A stretch of 64,000 nt of DNA. It comes from Bradyrhizobium sp. URHD0069 (GTDB lineage Bacteria; Pseudomonadota; Alphaproteobacteria; Rhizobiales; Xanthobacteraceae). Where the stretch lies: assembly GCF_000701345.1 (NCBI RefSeq), contig NZ_JNIJ01000023.1:1-64000 (forward strand), read 5' to 3'. This document shows positions 44,410-52,606 of the stretch, piece by piece; the stretch's first letter is position 1; every line of letters begins with the position of its first letter. The notes under the pieces were generated by a model. The model was not told the origin of the DNA. It ran no database searches and saw only the letters and a list, made by a program, of their open reading frames with translations. The translations under genes were made by a program, and so were the position numbers.

Positions 44410-45516
44410 TCAGAACGACAACGACGAGACGACCCTGACCTTCTCGGTCGGATCGAGCTTTTGCACGCCCAGCGCGACAACCCGAGCGCCTTCATCGACG
44501 CCGCCCGTGATGACGACGTTATTGCTCTCGTAAGATTTCACGGTGACCGGCTTCAGCGTCACCTCGCCCTGGGCGTCGACGATATAGAGCGAGGGCTCGC
44601 CGCCCTGGCTGTACAGCGCCGACAACGGCAACCGCGCGACGCGTTCGGTGGCGGGATCGCAAAGCGTCAGCGTCGCGGTCATGCCGAGCGAGACGCTCTC
44701 GCCGGCACCGGGCAACGAAAACTTTGCCAGATAGGTGCGGGTCGCGGGATCGGCTGCGGGGGCGATCTCGCGCAGCTTCGCGACATATTTCTTGTTCGGT
44801 TCGGACCACAAGGTCACGGTCGCGACGCCATCTTTGGCGCGCGCCACCAGGGTCTCCGGGATCGCGACCACGGCTTCCTTTTCGGCAAATCTCGCGACGC
44901 GGATCGCGGTTTGCCCGGAAGCCACGACTTGTCCGGCGTCGATCAAGGTTGCGGTGACGACGCCATGGGTATCGGCGACCAGCGTTGCATAAGACAGAGA
45001 GTTGTTGGTGAGTTCGACCGAGCGCTGGGCGCGATTGAGCCGCGCCCGCGCCTCATCGGCGGCGGCTTTGGCCTGGTCCATCTGCGCGTCCGTGGTCCAG
45101 CCCTTGGCGCGCAAATCCTTGGCGCGCTGCTCGGCGGCGGCGGCTTGCGCCAGCACGCCGGTGGCGGCGTGGAATTCGGCCTCGGCCTGCTCGGCCTGCA
45201 GTCTCAGATCGACTTCATCGAGGGTTGCGAGGGGCTGCCCGACATCGACGGTCTGGCCGACTTCGACCAGGCGCTTGGCGATCTTGCCGGGCACCCGAAA
45301 GCCCATGTCGGTCTCGATTCGAGGGCGAATGGTGCCGACGAAGCTGCGCTCCGGCGATTCCGCCTCATAATGCACCGTTGCCACCAGGACGGGGCGCGAT
45401 GGGGCCGCTTTGTCGGCGGCCAACTCGTTGCAGCCGGCCAGTACGATCGCCAGAAACGCCAGCGCTATACCCGCTAATAGCCTGTTATAACTCGCAAAAA
45501 TTGAACGGACGAACAT
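44410..45516 (-). CDS. RND efflux periplasmic adaptor lipoprotein
   Basis: A 368-residue membrane-fusion protein. A lipoprotein signal ends in the lipobox IVLAGCNEL (Cys about residue 28). The barrel half RVPGKIAKRLVEVGQTVDVG and LADTHGVVTATLIDAGQVVA enclose a helical hairpin (about 95-165), then come the beta-barrel and membrane-proximal domains (GEPNK-type segment TLWSEPNKKYVAKLREIAPA). The ATG at 45516 has AGGGGAAG before it. First gene of the operon adaptor-pump-TetR. Confidence 0.92.
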   Translation of the reverse strand: MFVRSIFASYNRLLAGIALAFLAIVLAGCNELAADKAAPSRPVLVATVHYEAESPERSFVGTIRPRIETDMGFRVPGKIAKRLVEVGQTVDVGQPLATLDEVDLRLQAEQAEAEFHAATGVLAQAAAAEQRAKDLRAKGWTTDAQMDQAKAAADEARARLNRAQRSVELTNNSLSYATLVADTHGVVTATLIDAGQVVASGQTAIRVARFAEKEAVVAIPETLVARAKDGVATVTLWSEPNKKYVAKLREIAPAADPATRTYLAKFSLPGAGESVSLGMTATLTLCDPATERVARLPLSALYSQGGEPSLYIVDAQGEVTLKPVTVKSYESNNVVITGGVDEGARVVALGVQKLDPTEKVRVVSSLSF

Positions 45517-45550
45517 GGCAGCTTCCCCTCGATTAAGCTTCGTGGGAAGT

Positions 45551-45585
45551 GTGAATTGTTCACTGACGATTGTCAACATTCGTCA
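45551..45585 (-). promoter_or_regulatory. candidate TetR operators before the efflux operon
   Basis: GTGAA-TTG-TTCAC (45551-45563) is a perfect palindrome, and TGACGA...TCGTCA (45564-45585) is a second inverted repeat with a ten-base centre that contains TTGACA on the minus strand (45576-45571). They lie 35-70 bases before the first gene. Confidence 0.45.
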
Positions 45586-45636
45586 CTGATCATAATTTCG
45601 TGAATTAAAGGTAACGTTAGGAAGCCAAAATCTCCC

Positions 45637-45750
45637 GTCGTCCCCGCGAAAGCGCGGACCGATAGCCACCGGCGGTGGTTGCGAAAGGTGTCGGCCGGCG
45701 TGCCTAGCGAGAGGCCGCGGCGTATAGGCCCCCGCTTTCGCGGGGGCGAC
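45637..45750. repeat. 114-base inverted-end element
   Basis: Starts GTCGTCCCCGCGAAAGCGCG and ends CCCCGCTTTCGCGGGGGCGA, as in the copies at 26091-26208 and 60038-60155; the inner part (CACCGGCGGTGGTTG) also resembles the 60038 copy. Confidence 0.8.
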
Positions 45751-45757
45751 AGGGGGG

Positions 45758-47089
45758 CTACTTCGCCCCTGCGAATTCGGTCTTGGTGTCGTGGCCGCTG
45801 AGGAAAACCAGCAGGCCGCCGATCAGCGGCAGCACCGCGAGCGCCAACAGGCCTGTCGCGGTGTTCCCGGTCGCGTCCTTTACCCAGCCGACGATATAAG
45901 GTCCGCCGAATCCCGCGAGGTTGCCGATCGAATTAATCAGCGCGATGGCCCCGGCCGCCGCGGTGCCGGTGAGCCACGCGGTCGGCAGCGTCCAGAACAC
46001 CGCGAAGGTGCAGAAGATGCCAATCGCGGCGACCGTCAGCACGATCATCGTCATGGTCGGATCGGTGATGAAGCTGGAGACCCCGAGCGCCAGCGCGGTC
46101 AACAGCAGCGCGCCCCCGACATGGCCGACGCGCTCGCGCGTCGCATCCGAGTGCCGCGCCCACAGGATCATCGCGATGGTGCCGAACAGATAGGGGATCG
46201 CCGTGACGAAGCCAGTCTGAACATTGGTGAGACCGAACGCCTTCACGATCTGCGGCAGCCAGAACTGCATGCCATAGAGTGCGGCGACGAAACCGAAATA
46301 GATCAGGCTCAGCATGATGACCTTCGGCGACGACAGCGCCTGTCCGACCGTCAAATGCGTCGCCGCCTGCTTGGCGGCGTTTTCGGCCTGCAGCCGCGCC
46401 GACAACCACGCCTTTTGCTCCGGCGCCAGCCAGGCTGCCCTCTCAGGCCTGTCGGTGAGATAGAACCAGGTGACGATGCCGAGCAGCACGGAGGGGATGC
46501 CCTCGAGGATGAACAGCCACTGCCAGCCCCTCAGGCCCATCACGCCGACGAGCCCGAGCAAGAGGCCGGAGATCGGCGCGCCGATCACGGTGGAAACCGG
46601 CACCGCGATCGCAAACGCGGCGAGGAAGCGTGCGCGATATTCGGCCGGATACCAATAGGTCAGATAGAGGATGATGCCGGGGAAGAATCCTGCTTCGGCG
46701 ACGCCGAGCAGGAAGCGCAGAATGTAAAAGCTCCACTCGCCGCTCACGGTTGCCATCAGCGCGGAAATGATACCCCAGCTCACCATGATGCGGGCGATCC
46801 AGCGGCTGGCGCCGAAACGTTCGAGCGCGAGATTGCTCGGCACCTCGAAGATGAAATAGCCGATGAAGAAGATGCCGGCGCCCCAGGCAAAGATCAGCGG
46901 CGTGAATTTCAGCTCCGCATTCATGGTCAGCGCGGCGAAGCTGAGATTGACCCGATCGAGGTAGGAGAAGAAATAGGCCAGCACCAGGAATGGAATCAGC
47001 CGCCATGAGATCGCGCGGATCGTGCTTTTCTCCAGCTCGCTCTTGGTAACGCCGGACGTGGCGATAGCGACGGTGGCGGATTGGCTCAT
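45758..47089 (-). CDS. MFS transporter of the anion:cation symporter family
   Basis: A 443-residue twelve-helix transporter. It has the ACS-family signature FFSYLDRVNLSFAALTMNAE (about 40-59), YFIFEVPSNLALERFGASRW after the second helix, and FLLGVAEAGFFPGIILYLTY with the family's WYPAEYRARF. Such proteins take up small organic acids such as phthalate, tartrate or hydroxyphenylacetate; there is no catabolic neighbour to tell which. The start has GGGAAAAA upstream. Confidence 0.88.
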   Translation of the reverse strand: MSQSATVAIATSGVTKSELEKSTIRAISWRLIPFLVLAYFFSYLDRVNLSFAALTMNAELKFTPLIFAWGAGIFFIGYFIFEVPSNLALERFGASRWIARIMVSWGIISALMATVSGEWSFYILRFLLGVAEAGFFPGIILYLTYWYPAEYRARFLAAFAIAVPVSTVIGAPISGLLLGLVGVMGLRGWQWLFILEGIPSVLLGIVTWFYLTDRPERAAWLAPEQKAWLSARLQAENAAKQAATHLTVGQALSSPKVIMLSLIYFGFVAALYGMQFWLPQIVKAFGLTNVQTGFVTAIPYLFGTIAMILWARHSDATRERVGHVGGALLLTALALGVSSFITDPTMTMIVLTVAAIGIFCTFAVFWTLPTAWLTGTAAAGAIALINSIGNLAGFGGPYIVGWVKDATGNTATGLLALAVLPLIGGLLVFLSGHDTKTEFAGAK

Positions 47090-47406
47090 GAGTTTTTTCC
47101 CATTTTGTTTCTTGCGGTGGATGGCGGGTTCTTAACATCGCGGGATCATCTGCGCAAAATCTGCAAAAAAATCCGCAAATCCTGAACAGGTCGAGCAAAC
47201 CCGCTGCCAATCGGCAGGGGCATCGTCCCCTCATGGGGAAAGTCATCATTGTCAAATTCCGGCGATCGCGACTGCCAACGGCGGCTGCTCAATGACGGCT
47301 GGTGGCTATCTTCTCGCCATGGAACATGCTTGCCTACGGCGTCGGAATCCTCTCAGGGATGCAGCTCGATCGCTTCGCGCGAATGCGCTCCTGACGGCGG
47401 GCTTCC
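47090..47406. other. gene-free stretch
   Basis: No gene recognised. An A-rich direct repeat occurs at about 47150-47184, where TCTGCGCAAAA, TCTGCAAAAAAA and TCCGCAAAT follow one another within the upstream region of the MFS gene; it could be a regulator site. Confidence 0.4.
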
Positions 47407-48573
47407 TCACTCCGCCAATTGAAAGCGCTCGAAACGGTGCAGTTCTTCCTCGATGCGGCGCTTCAGGTCTTTGCGCGCACCTTTTTTGGCGCCGTTGCCG
47501 ACCCAGCTCCACTTCTGCACCAGCAATTCCTGTTTCTTGCGATCGGTCTTGAGGTCAAGCGCGGCGACAATGCCATCCCCGACCAATACCGGCAGCGCGA
47601 AATAGCCGAAGCGCCGCTTCTCCTTTGGCACATACGCTTCGAAGCGATGTTCATAATCGAAGAAAAGATGCGTCCGTTTGCGCTGGATAATCAGTGGATC
47701 GAAGGGCGACAGGATATGCGCCAACTCCGGAGCACGATCGCCGACATTCTCCAGTATCTCAGGTTCAGCCCAATGCTCCTGCTTGCCCGCGCCTTCCAGC
47801 GCGACCGGCACCAGCAGCCCGCGGCGCACTCTGGCTTCGATCAATCGCTTGATCGCCGGCTTGCTCGGCGCGTCGAGATGGCAGATCGAATCCAGGCTCG
47901 CCACGCCTTGCGCGCGCAACGCGCGGTCGAGCAGATAGGCGGTGGTTTCCGCAGCCGAAGCGCCCTTCGGCGGCTTGTCCCAGCCGAAATGCCGTTGCAT
48001 CAGTTCATAGGTCTTGAGCATGCCGTTGCGCTCGCTGATCGTGAGCACGCCGGTGTAGAACGCCAGCTGCAGCGCCCGCTTCGACGGCTTGCGGCTCGCC
48101 CACAAATGCTCTTTGTCAACCAGCACATCGTCGTCGATGTCGCGGATTGTCAGAGCGCCGTCATGCCGGATCAGCCTCAGCACCTTGCGTAAATCCGCAG
48201 GCTTGACCGAGGTGAGCCATTTGTGACCGTCGCGCTTGTGGCGCTTCATGGCTGGAATAAAGAAGCGCAGATCCTTTGTGGGCACGTAGGACAAGGCATG
48301 GGTCCAGTATTCGAACAGGCTCTTGTCGACGCTCTGGGCCTGACGCAGATCGGCGCGCCGATAGGCGGGAATGCGGGTCCGTAGGATATGGTGATGGCTG
48401 CGCTCGATGACGTTGATGGTGTCGATCTGCACATAGCCGAGGTGTTCGACCGCGGCGGCCGTTGCCTGCGGCCCCTCGCCGAACGGCATTGGCGTATCGA
48501 GCCGCTGGGCGCGCAGCCAGACGCGCCTGGCTTGCGCTTTGGTCAGAGGATAGGACTGAGGGTTACGGGACAT
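47407..48573 (-). CDS. ycaQ: YcaQ-family DNA glycosylase (winged helix)
   Basis: A 388-residue protein of the HTH_42 / YcaQ (AlkX) family, built of winged-helix modules; E. coli YcaQ unhooks interstrand crosslinks from DNA. The conserved front reads GYVQIDTINVIERSHHHILR, whose Q-I-D fits the catalytic QxD motif of the family. Other family stretches are FEYWTHALSYVPTKDLRFFI and ILSPFDPLIIQRKRTHLFFD, YEHRFEAYVPKEKRRFGYFA. The ATG at 48573 is chosen because the protein then begins at the usual place. It stands alone. Confidence 0.87.
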   Translation of the reverse strand: MSRNPQSYPLTKAQARRVWLRAQRLDTPMPFGEGPQATAAAVEHLGYVQIDTINVIERSHHHILRTRIPAYRRADLRQAQSVDKSLFEYWTHALSYVPTKDLRFFIPAMKRHKRDGHKWLTSVKPADLRKVLRLIRHDGALTIRDIDDDVLVDKEHLWASRKPSKRALQLAFYTGVLTISERNGMLKTYELMQRHFGWDKPPKGASAAETTAYLLDRALRAQGVASLDSICHLDAPSKPAIKRLIEARVRRGLLVPVALEGAGKQEHWAEPEILENVGDRAPELAHILSPFDPLIIQRKRTHLFFDYEHRFEAYVPKEKRRFGYFALPVLVGDGIVAALDLKTDRKKQELLVQKWSWVGNGAKKGARKDLKRRIEEELHRFERFQLAE

Positions 48574-48665
48574 TGCGCGGCAATGTAGCCGGATTCGCGC
48601 GCAGGAGGCGCGGATTTCAAGAGACTCGAATATGGCAAAGCCGCGAGGCAACAAGAAGCGGGCAT

Positions 48666-48896
48666 TCAGCGCTTCGACCGTTCGCCGATACTTCCCGTCG
48701 CGGTCTCAGGCTCGCAGGCAGCTTTGCCGCGCTCCGGGGTCTGGCATCTATAGACGTTGCCGGTGAGGCGGTCGATCAGCCACACGTTCTCCTCGGAGGG
48801 ACTCTCGATCCCGACGAATCGCGTGCCCACTGCGGTAATCAGCGTGGACAGCAAGATGGCGGCGGCGATGATGGCTGCGCCGATCAATATCGGCAT
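48666..48896 (-). CDS. small membrane protein, hypothetical
   Basis: A 76-residue protein with one N-terminal helix (MPILIGAAIIAAAILLSTLI) and a polar tail containing ENVWLIDRLTGNVYRCQTPE, which reads like a short beta-hairpin with Cys residues facing the periplasm. The ATG has GGGGAA before it. I know similar unnamed proteins in Bradyrhizobium but no function. Confidence 0.65.
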   Translation of the reverse strand: MPILIGAAIIAAAILLSTLITAVGTRFVGIESPSEENVWLIDRLTGNVYRCQTPERGKAACEPETATGSIGERSKR

Positions 48897-49113
48897 CGAA
48901 TTCCCCGAGCGATCCGACGTGACGGCGCGGTGCCCCTGATACTGGCCTTGTCTTTTCGGTGATTGGAACAAGGCCAGATCGCTACGCTCTGTTGTGTTTT
49001 CTTGTGCTGGTTCTTCGCGAATAATTTTCTTAACCGCGGATCTGGCCGATTTCTTGTTCGCACATCGGCGCTACGGCGACGGCGTTGCGACCGGAATTGC
49101 CGCAAGGGCTGCC

Positions 49114-49221
49114 TCATGACGCAGTAGAAGAAGCCACGCCTCGACACGCGACGCTGGGATGTCGGGTGAAGTTCGAGGCTGACACGGTCACGAGCACGGC
49201 CGAAGCATCGACGACGATCAT
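49114..49221 (-). pseudogene. remnant of a VapC-type PIN toxin gene
   Basis: The frame starts MIVVDASAVLV, the usual first strand of a PIN-domain nuclease with its first acidic residue, in the classic ATGA overlap with the antitoxin gene, and then stops after 35 codons. The remaining acidic residues of the nuclease are absent downstream, so the toxin is dead. Confidence 0.6.
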
Positions 49222-49438
49222 TGCCGGTCGCGTTCAGCACGGACCGCCTGCGCTGGCGTCATCGAAGGGGTCGTTGCCGGGCGACCCTTGAGACGGGCTC
49301 GCAGTTCTTCCAGCGTCGGTCGCTCGGCCACATGACGAATCTCACTGAGCAGGTAGTCGGAGAGCGACGTGCCCGCCCGCACCGCACGCGACGATGCAGC
49401 GCATCCGGTACATTGCGAATTTGAATCATGGTGGTCAT
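49218..49438 (-). pseudogene. frameshifted FitA/VapB-type antitoxin gene
   Basis: Two frames join into one ribbon-helix-helix antitoxin: MTTMIQIRNVPDALHRR in the first, then SRAVRAGTSLSDYLLSEIRH and LEELRARLKGR in the second. A loss of several bases near 49380-49390 breaks the frame between the DNA-binding strand and the first helix. Confidence 0.65.
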
Positions 49439-49688
49439 GTGCAAACCATAAACGCATGCGGACCACATCTCAATTTTCGCGAGCTGACACGGACACCTAC
49501 CTGCGCCCGAACAATCCGCTGTTATGCCCGGCGGAAACAGGGCGCCCAGTCCATCAGCGCCAAGATGATAGCGACGGATGTCCGCTGCCGTAGCTCGAAA
49601 CGTGACCTGTATCACATTCGTCGCTTTGAACCTCTCCTATCGTTCACGGCATCAAAACGCTATCAGGCGTAACAGCGAGGATACGACA

Positions 49689-50333
49689 ATGACCAGCTTG
49701 CACAGACTTTGCGGAATCAAGGCCATCGTGACGATCGGCGCCGCGCTGTCGATGACGGCGGGCCTGGCGCTGGCCGGCGACAACAACGTCTCGGCGGATA
49801 AAATCCTGAAGGCGCTGCAGCCGAAGCCGCTGACGCGCGGCCTGTCGGCCGGGGCGCAAGTCGATCCCGCCGTCAAGGCCAAGGAAACCACTTTCCTCCA
49901 GACGCTGCGCAACCGAAACACTCGCTCGCTTTCACTCGGCGAACGCGAGGAAATCGCGGCGATCGCAGCGACCAAGCCGAAAATCGATCTCGAAATTCAA
50001 TTCGACTACAATTCGGCCGAGATTACCAAGACCTCGATGCCATCGGTGCAGGCGCTCGGCAAAGCGCTGTCGGACGCCAATCTCAAGGGCTCGACATTCG
50101 TGCTCGCCGGTCACACCGATGCGATCGGCAGCGATGGCTACAACCAGGACCTCTCCGAGCGCCGCGCCGATACGATCAAGCGGTACCTCGCCGAGAAATA
50201 CGGCATCAATGGCACCGATCTCGTCACCGTCGGCTACGGCGAGAGCAAGCCGAAGGATGCGAAGGCGCCGACGGCCCCGGTCAACCGTCGCGTTCAGGTC
50301 GTCAACATGGACACCAAGACCGCGTCGAAGTGA
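49689..50333 (+). CDS. OmpA-family protein
   Basis: A 214-residue exported protein. A signal peptide (residues 1-29, GAALSMTAGLALAGD) is followed by a linker and a C-terminal OmpA domain (IQFDYNSAEITKTSMPSVQA, LAGHTDAIGSDGYNQDLSER, RADTIKRYL, VGYGESKP, NRRVQVV) that binds diaminopimelate in peptidoglycan. There is no barrel and no lipobox, so it is probably a soluble periplasmic or loosely attached wall protein. GAGG lies eight bases before the ATG. Confidence 0.9.
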   Translation: MTSLHRLCGIKAIVTIGAALSMTAGLALAGDNNVSADKILKALQPKPLTRGLSAGAQVDPAVKAKETTFLQTLRNRNTRSLSLGEREEIAAIAATKPKIDLEIQFDYNSAEITKTSMPSVQALGKALSDANLKGSTFVLAGHTDAIGSDGYNQDLSERRADTIKRYLAEKYGINGTDLVTVGYGESKPKDAKAPTAPVNRRVQVVNMDTKTASK

Positions 50334-50379
50334 CGGCGGCAAGGCTTTGACCGCCTGCCGGCGTGCGGCAGGCGGTCCC

Positions 50380-51684
50380 TCAGATCCAGTTCTGGAAAAT
50401 CATCAGCCGGCTGAACGTCTCCATCGACGTTCCCACGAACGCGGCCGAGATCGGCAGCATCGCGGCAAAGCCTGCAAATCCGACCGCGACGAAGGCCCAC
50501 AACAGCCAGCGCGGGCTGTTGCCGCGCCTCAGCACATATATCAACGCAAGGCTCGCCACCGTTGCGGACGGCAGATAATAATACAGGAATCCGAGCGTCC
50601 GCGGCAGCATCGCCCAGGCCAGATAAGGACCGAAATAAAACGACAGGATCAGGAACGCGTCGGCCCGGCGCGTCACGATCCAGTCGCGCAGGCAAACCGC
50701 AAGCGCCGGCAACGCCGGCCACAGGATCAGCGGATTGCCGAGGAACACGACCGCCGCGATCCGGTCGTCGCCGATCTTGTCGAACAGATACCAGACCGGC
50801 CGCACCAGGAACGGCCAGGACGGCCACGCGCTCATATAGGTGTGGCCGGCGATCGCGGTCGTGGTGTTGTCGCTGAAGATCTTGCGTTGCGCCTCCCAGA
50901 GGTCGTTAAACGACAGCCCATAGAGCGGGACGAAACTCGCGAGATAGACGATCGCCGGAATGAAAACGAAGCAGGCGGCGAAATGATAATATCTGAAATC
51001 GGGCCACAGATCGGAGCGATACCAGTCGGCGGCGTCGCCCTTGGCGAACTGCGTACCCCAGCCTTGCATCAGGCGGATCACGGCGACGATGACGATGCAG
51101 ATCGCCAGCGCAAACAGTCCACTCCATTTGCAGGCAATCGAGAGACCGAAGGCAACACCGGCGAGCGCGAACCAGAGATGCGGCCGCTGTTTGCGGAACC
51201 CGTGCATGAAGGCTGCGATCGCGAACAGGCCGAACGCGAGCGCGAAAATATCCAGCATCGCGATCCGCGACTGCACGAAGACCATCTGGTTGAAAAAGGC
51301 CAGCAAGGCCGCCGCGACCGCAGGCCCCTGCGCCGCAAACAGCGCGAGGGCACAGAGATACATCGCAATGATTGCAAGCGACCCGAACAGCACCCCCGGG
51401 TAGCGCCAGCCCAGCGGGCCATCTCCGAGGCCGCGGATCGACAGCGCCATCAACTGCTTTGCCAGCGGCGGATGCATCGGATTGAGCATCGGCGAGGGCA
51501 TCATCGGCTCGAGCATTTGCCGGGCGGCCGGTACATAATGCACTTCATCGAAATAGAATTTTTCCGGCGTCGTCACGCCGACCAGAAGTGCGAAATGCGC
51601 GGCGAAGAATATGATGACGGCGATAATGACGTTCCGCGCAACTGAATTGTTCGGAACGGAAGGTGATGCGCGCACGATGTTCAC
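50380..51684 (-). CDS. PMT-family (dolichyl-phosphate-mannose type) glycosyltransferase
   Basis: A 434-residue membrane protein with about ten helices of the GT-C fold, related to protein O-mannosyltransferases. The first periplasmic loop contains FYFDEVHYVPAARQMLEP with the catalytic Asp46-Glu47 pair, and LNPMHPPLAKQLMALSI is the second family block. Bacterial members use polyprenyl-phosphate sugars and modify proteins or lipids such as lipid A or hopanoids. The start is a GTG at 51684 without a clear ribosome site and is uncertain by a few codons. It stands alone. Confidence 0.85.
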   Translation of the reverse strand: MNIVRASPSVPNNSVARNVIIAVIIFFAAHFALLVGVTTPEKFYFDEVHYVPAARQMLEPMMPSPMLNPMHPPLAKQLMALSIRGLGDGPLGWRYPGVLFGSLAIIAMYLCALALFAAQGPAVAAALLAFFNQMVFVQSRIAMLDIFALAFGLFAIAAFMHGFRKQRPHLWFALAGVAFGLSIACKWSGLFALAICIVIVAVIRLMQGWGTQFAKGDAADWYRSDLWPDFRYYHFAACFVFIPAIVYLASFVPLYGLSFNDLWEAQRKIFSDNTTTAIAGHTYMSAWPSWPFLVRPVWYLFDKIGDDRIAAVVFLGNPLILWPALPALAVCLRDWIVTRRADAFLILSFYFGPYLAWAMLPRTLGFLYYYLPSATVASLALIYVLRRGNSPRWLLWAFVAVGFAGFAAMLPISAAFVGTSMETFSRLMIFQNWI

Positions 51685-51881
51685 AGATTGGTGGCGTTGC
51701 TTTGATTCGAGTGTGGCGAGGGCGTCGTCTCAAGTCCATTGCTTTTAAAATTTATTGCATTGAACGAATTCCGATTTCACCACCACCAACCGTCGTGCTT
51801 GTAAGGCGCCCCTAGTGATAAATTTACAACAGCGCACGCGCGCGATCTGGTACGATGACGAGATAGTTTATCGGTATTGAA

Positions 51882-52604
51882 ATGAATTGGCGTCACGGCT
51901 TTTTTTCTATCTCTGCGCTTTGCCTTGTTGCAGGCCTCACGGCAAGCCCCGCTCATGCGGAGGTGCGCATCGGCGAAGCGGCTGTCATCAAGAATGAAGT
52001 CGTTCGTGTGAAGGGATCGGCGACCAGCCGGATCAACGTCGGCGACGGCGTGCTTCGCGACGAAATCGTGCGCACCGGCCTCGACAGCGCAGCGCGGCTG
52101 GTGATGGCCGACAGCACCAACCTGTCGCTCGGTCCTAGTGCGACGATCAAACTCGACCGCACCGTGTTCAACGACGAGCACACCTACCGCGATATCGCCA
52201 TCAGGCTGACAACCGGGGCGTTTCGCTTCGTCACCGGGCATTCCGCAAAGGCCGCCTACAAGATCACCACGTCGCTCGCCACGATCGGCGTGCGCGGCAC
52301 CACCCTCGACATCTTGTCGCAGCGAGCCAGGACCACCGTGGTGCTGCAGGATGGCGCGTCGCGCGTCTGCACCATCAGTGGTCAGTGCACTGAGCTGACA
52401 CAGCCGGGCGACACCGCCGTCATCACATCGGCAGGCGGCAACGTCACAATGCAAAAGACCAACAATCCGCCCTGGACCTTCGCCGCGACCTGCACGGCGG
52501 CGGCGGGACTTTGCAGTGCCACCCAATATGCGAACGCGACGCCGACAATTACGCCTCCGATCGATGACGGCAGCGATCCGACCGGCATGCTGTGCGGGCG
52601 CTGA
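51882..52604 (+). CDS. FecR-domain secreted protein
   Basis: A 240-residue protein with a signal peptide (residues 1-26, LTASPAHAEV) and a FecR domain from about residue 35: INVGDGVLRDEIVRTGLDSA, LVMADSTNLSLGPSATIKLD, GAFRFVTG and ATIGVRGTTLDI are in the usual order. The C-terminal 50 residues contain Cys pairs and are less conserved. There is no cytoplasmic anti-sigma part and no sigma factor nearby, so this is the free secreted class of FecR proteins. Its stop is followed directly by the start of a beta-barrel gene. Confidence 0.87.
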   Translation: MNWRHGFFSISALCLVAGLTASPAHAEVRIGEAAVIKNEVVRVKGSATSRINVGDGVLRDEIVRTGLDSAARLVMADSTNLSLGPSATIKLDRTVFNDEHTYRDIAIRLTTGAFRFVTGHSAKAAYKITTSLATIGVRGTTLDILSQRARTTVVLQDGASRVCTISGQCTELTQPGDTAVITSAGGNVTMQKTNNPPWTFAATCTAAAGLCSATQYANATPTITPPIDDGSDPTGMLCGR

Positions 52605-52606
52605 GG

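Larger units (their letters stand above)
48897..49688. other. stretch without an intact gene
   Basis: Apart from the decayed toxin-antitoxin pair at 49114-49438, nothing recognisable was found between the small membrane protein and the OmpA-like gene. Confidence 0.45.

Noticed and set aside
45791..47008. A 405-codon open frame on the plus strand
   Set aside because: Antisense to the MFS transporter; product is almost only Arg, Glu, Asp, Gln and Ala.
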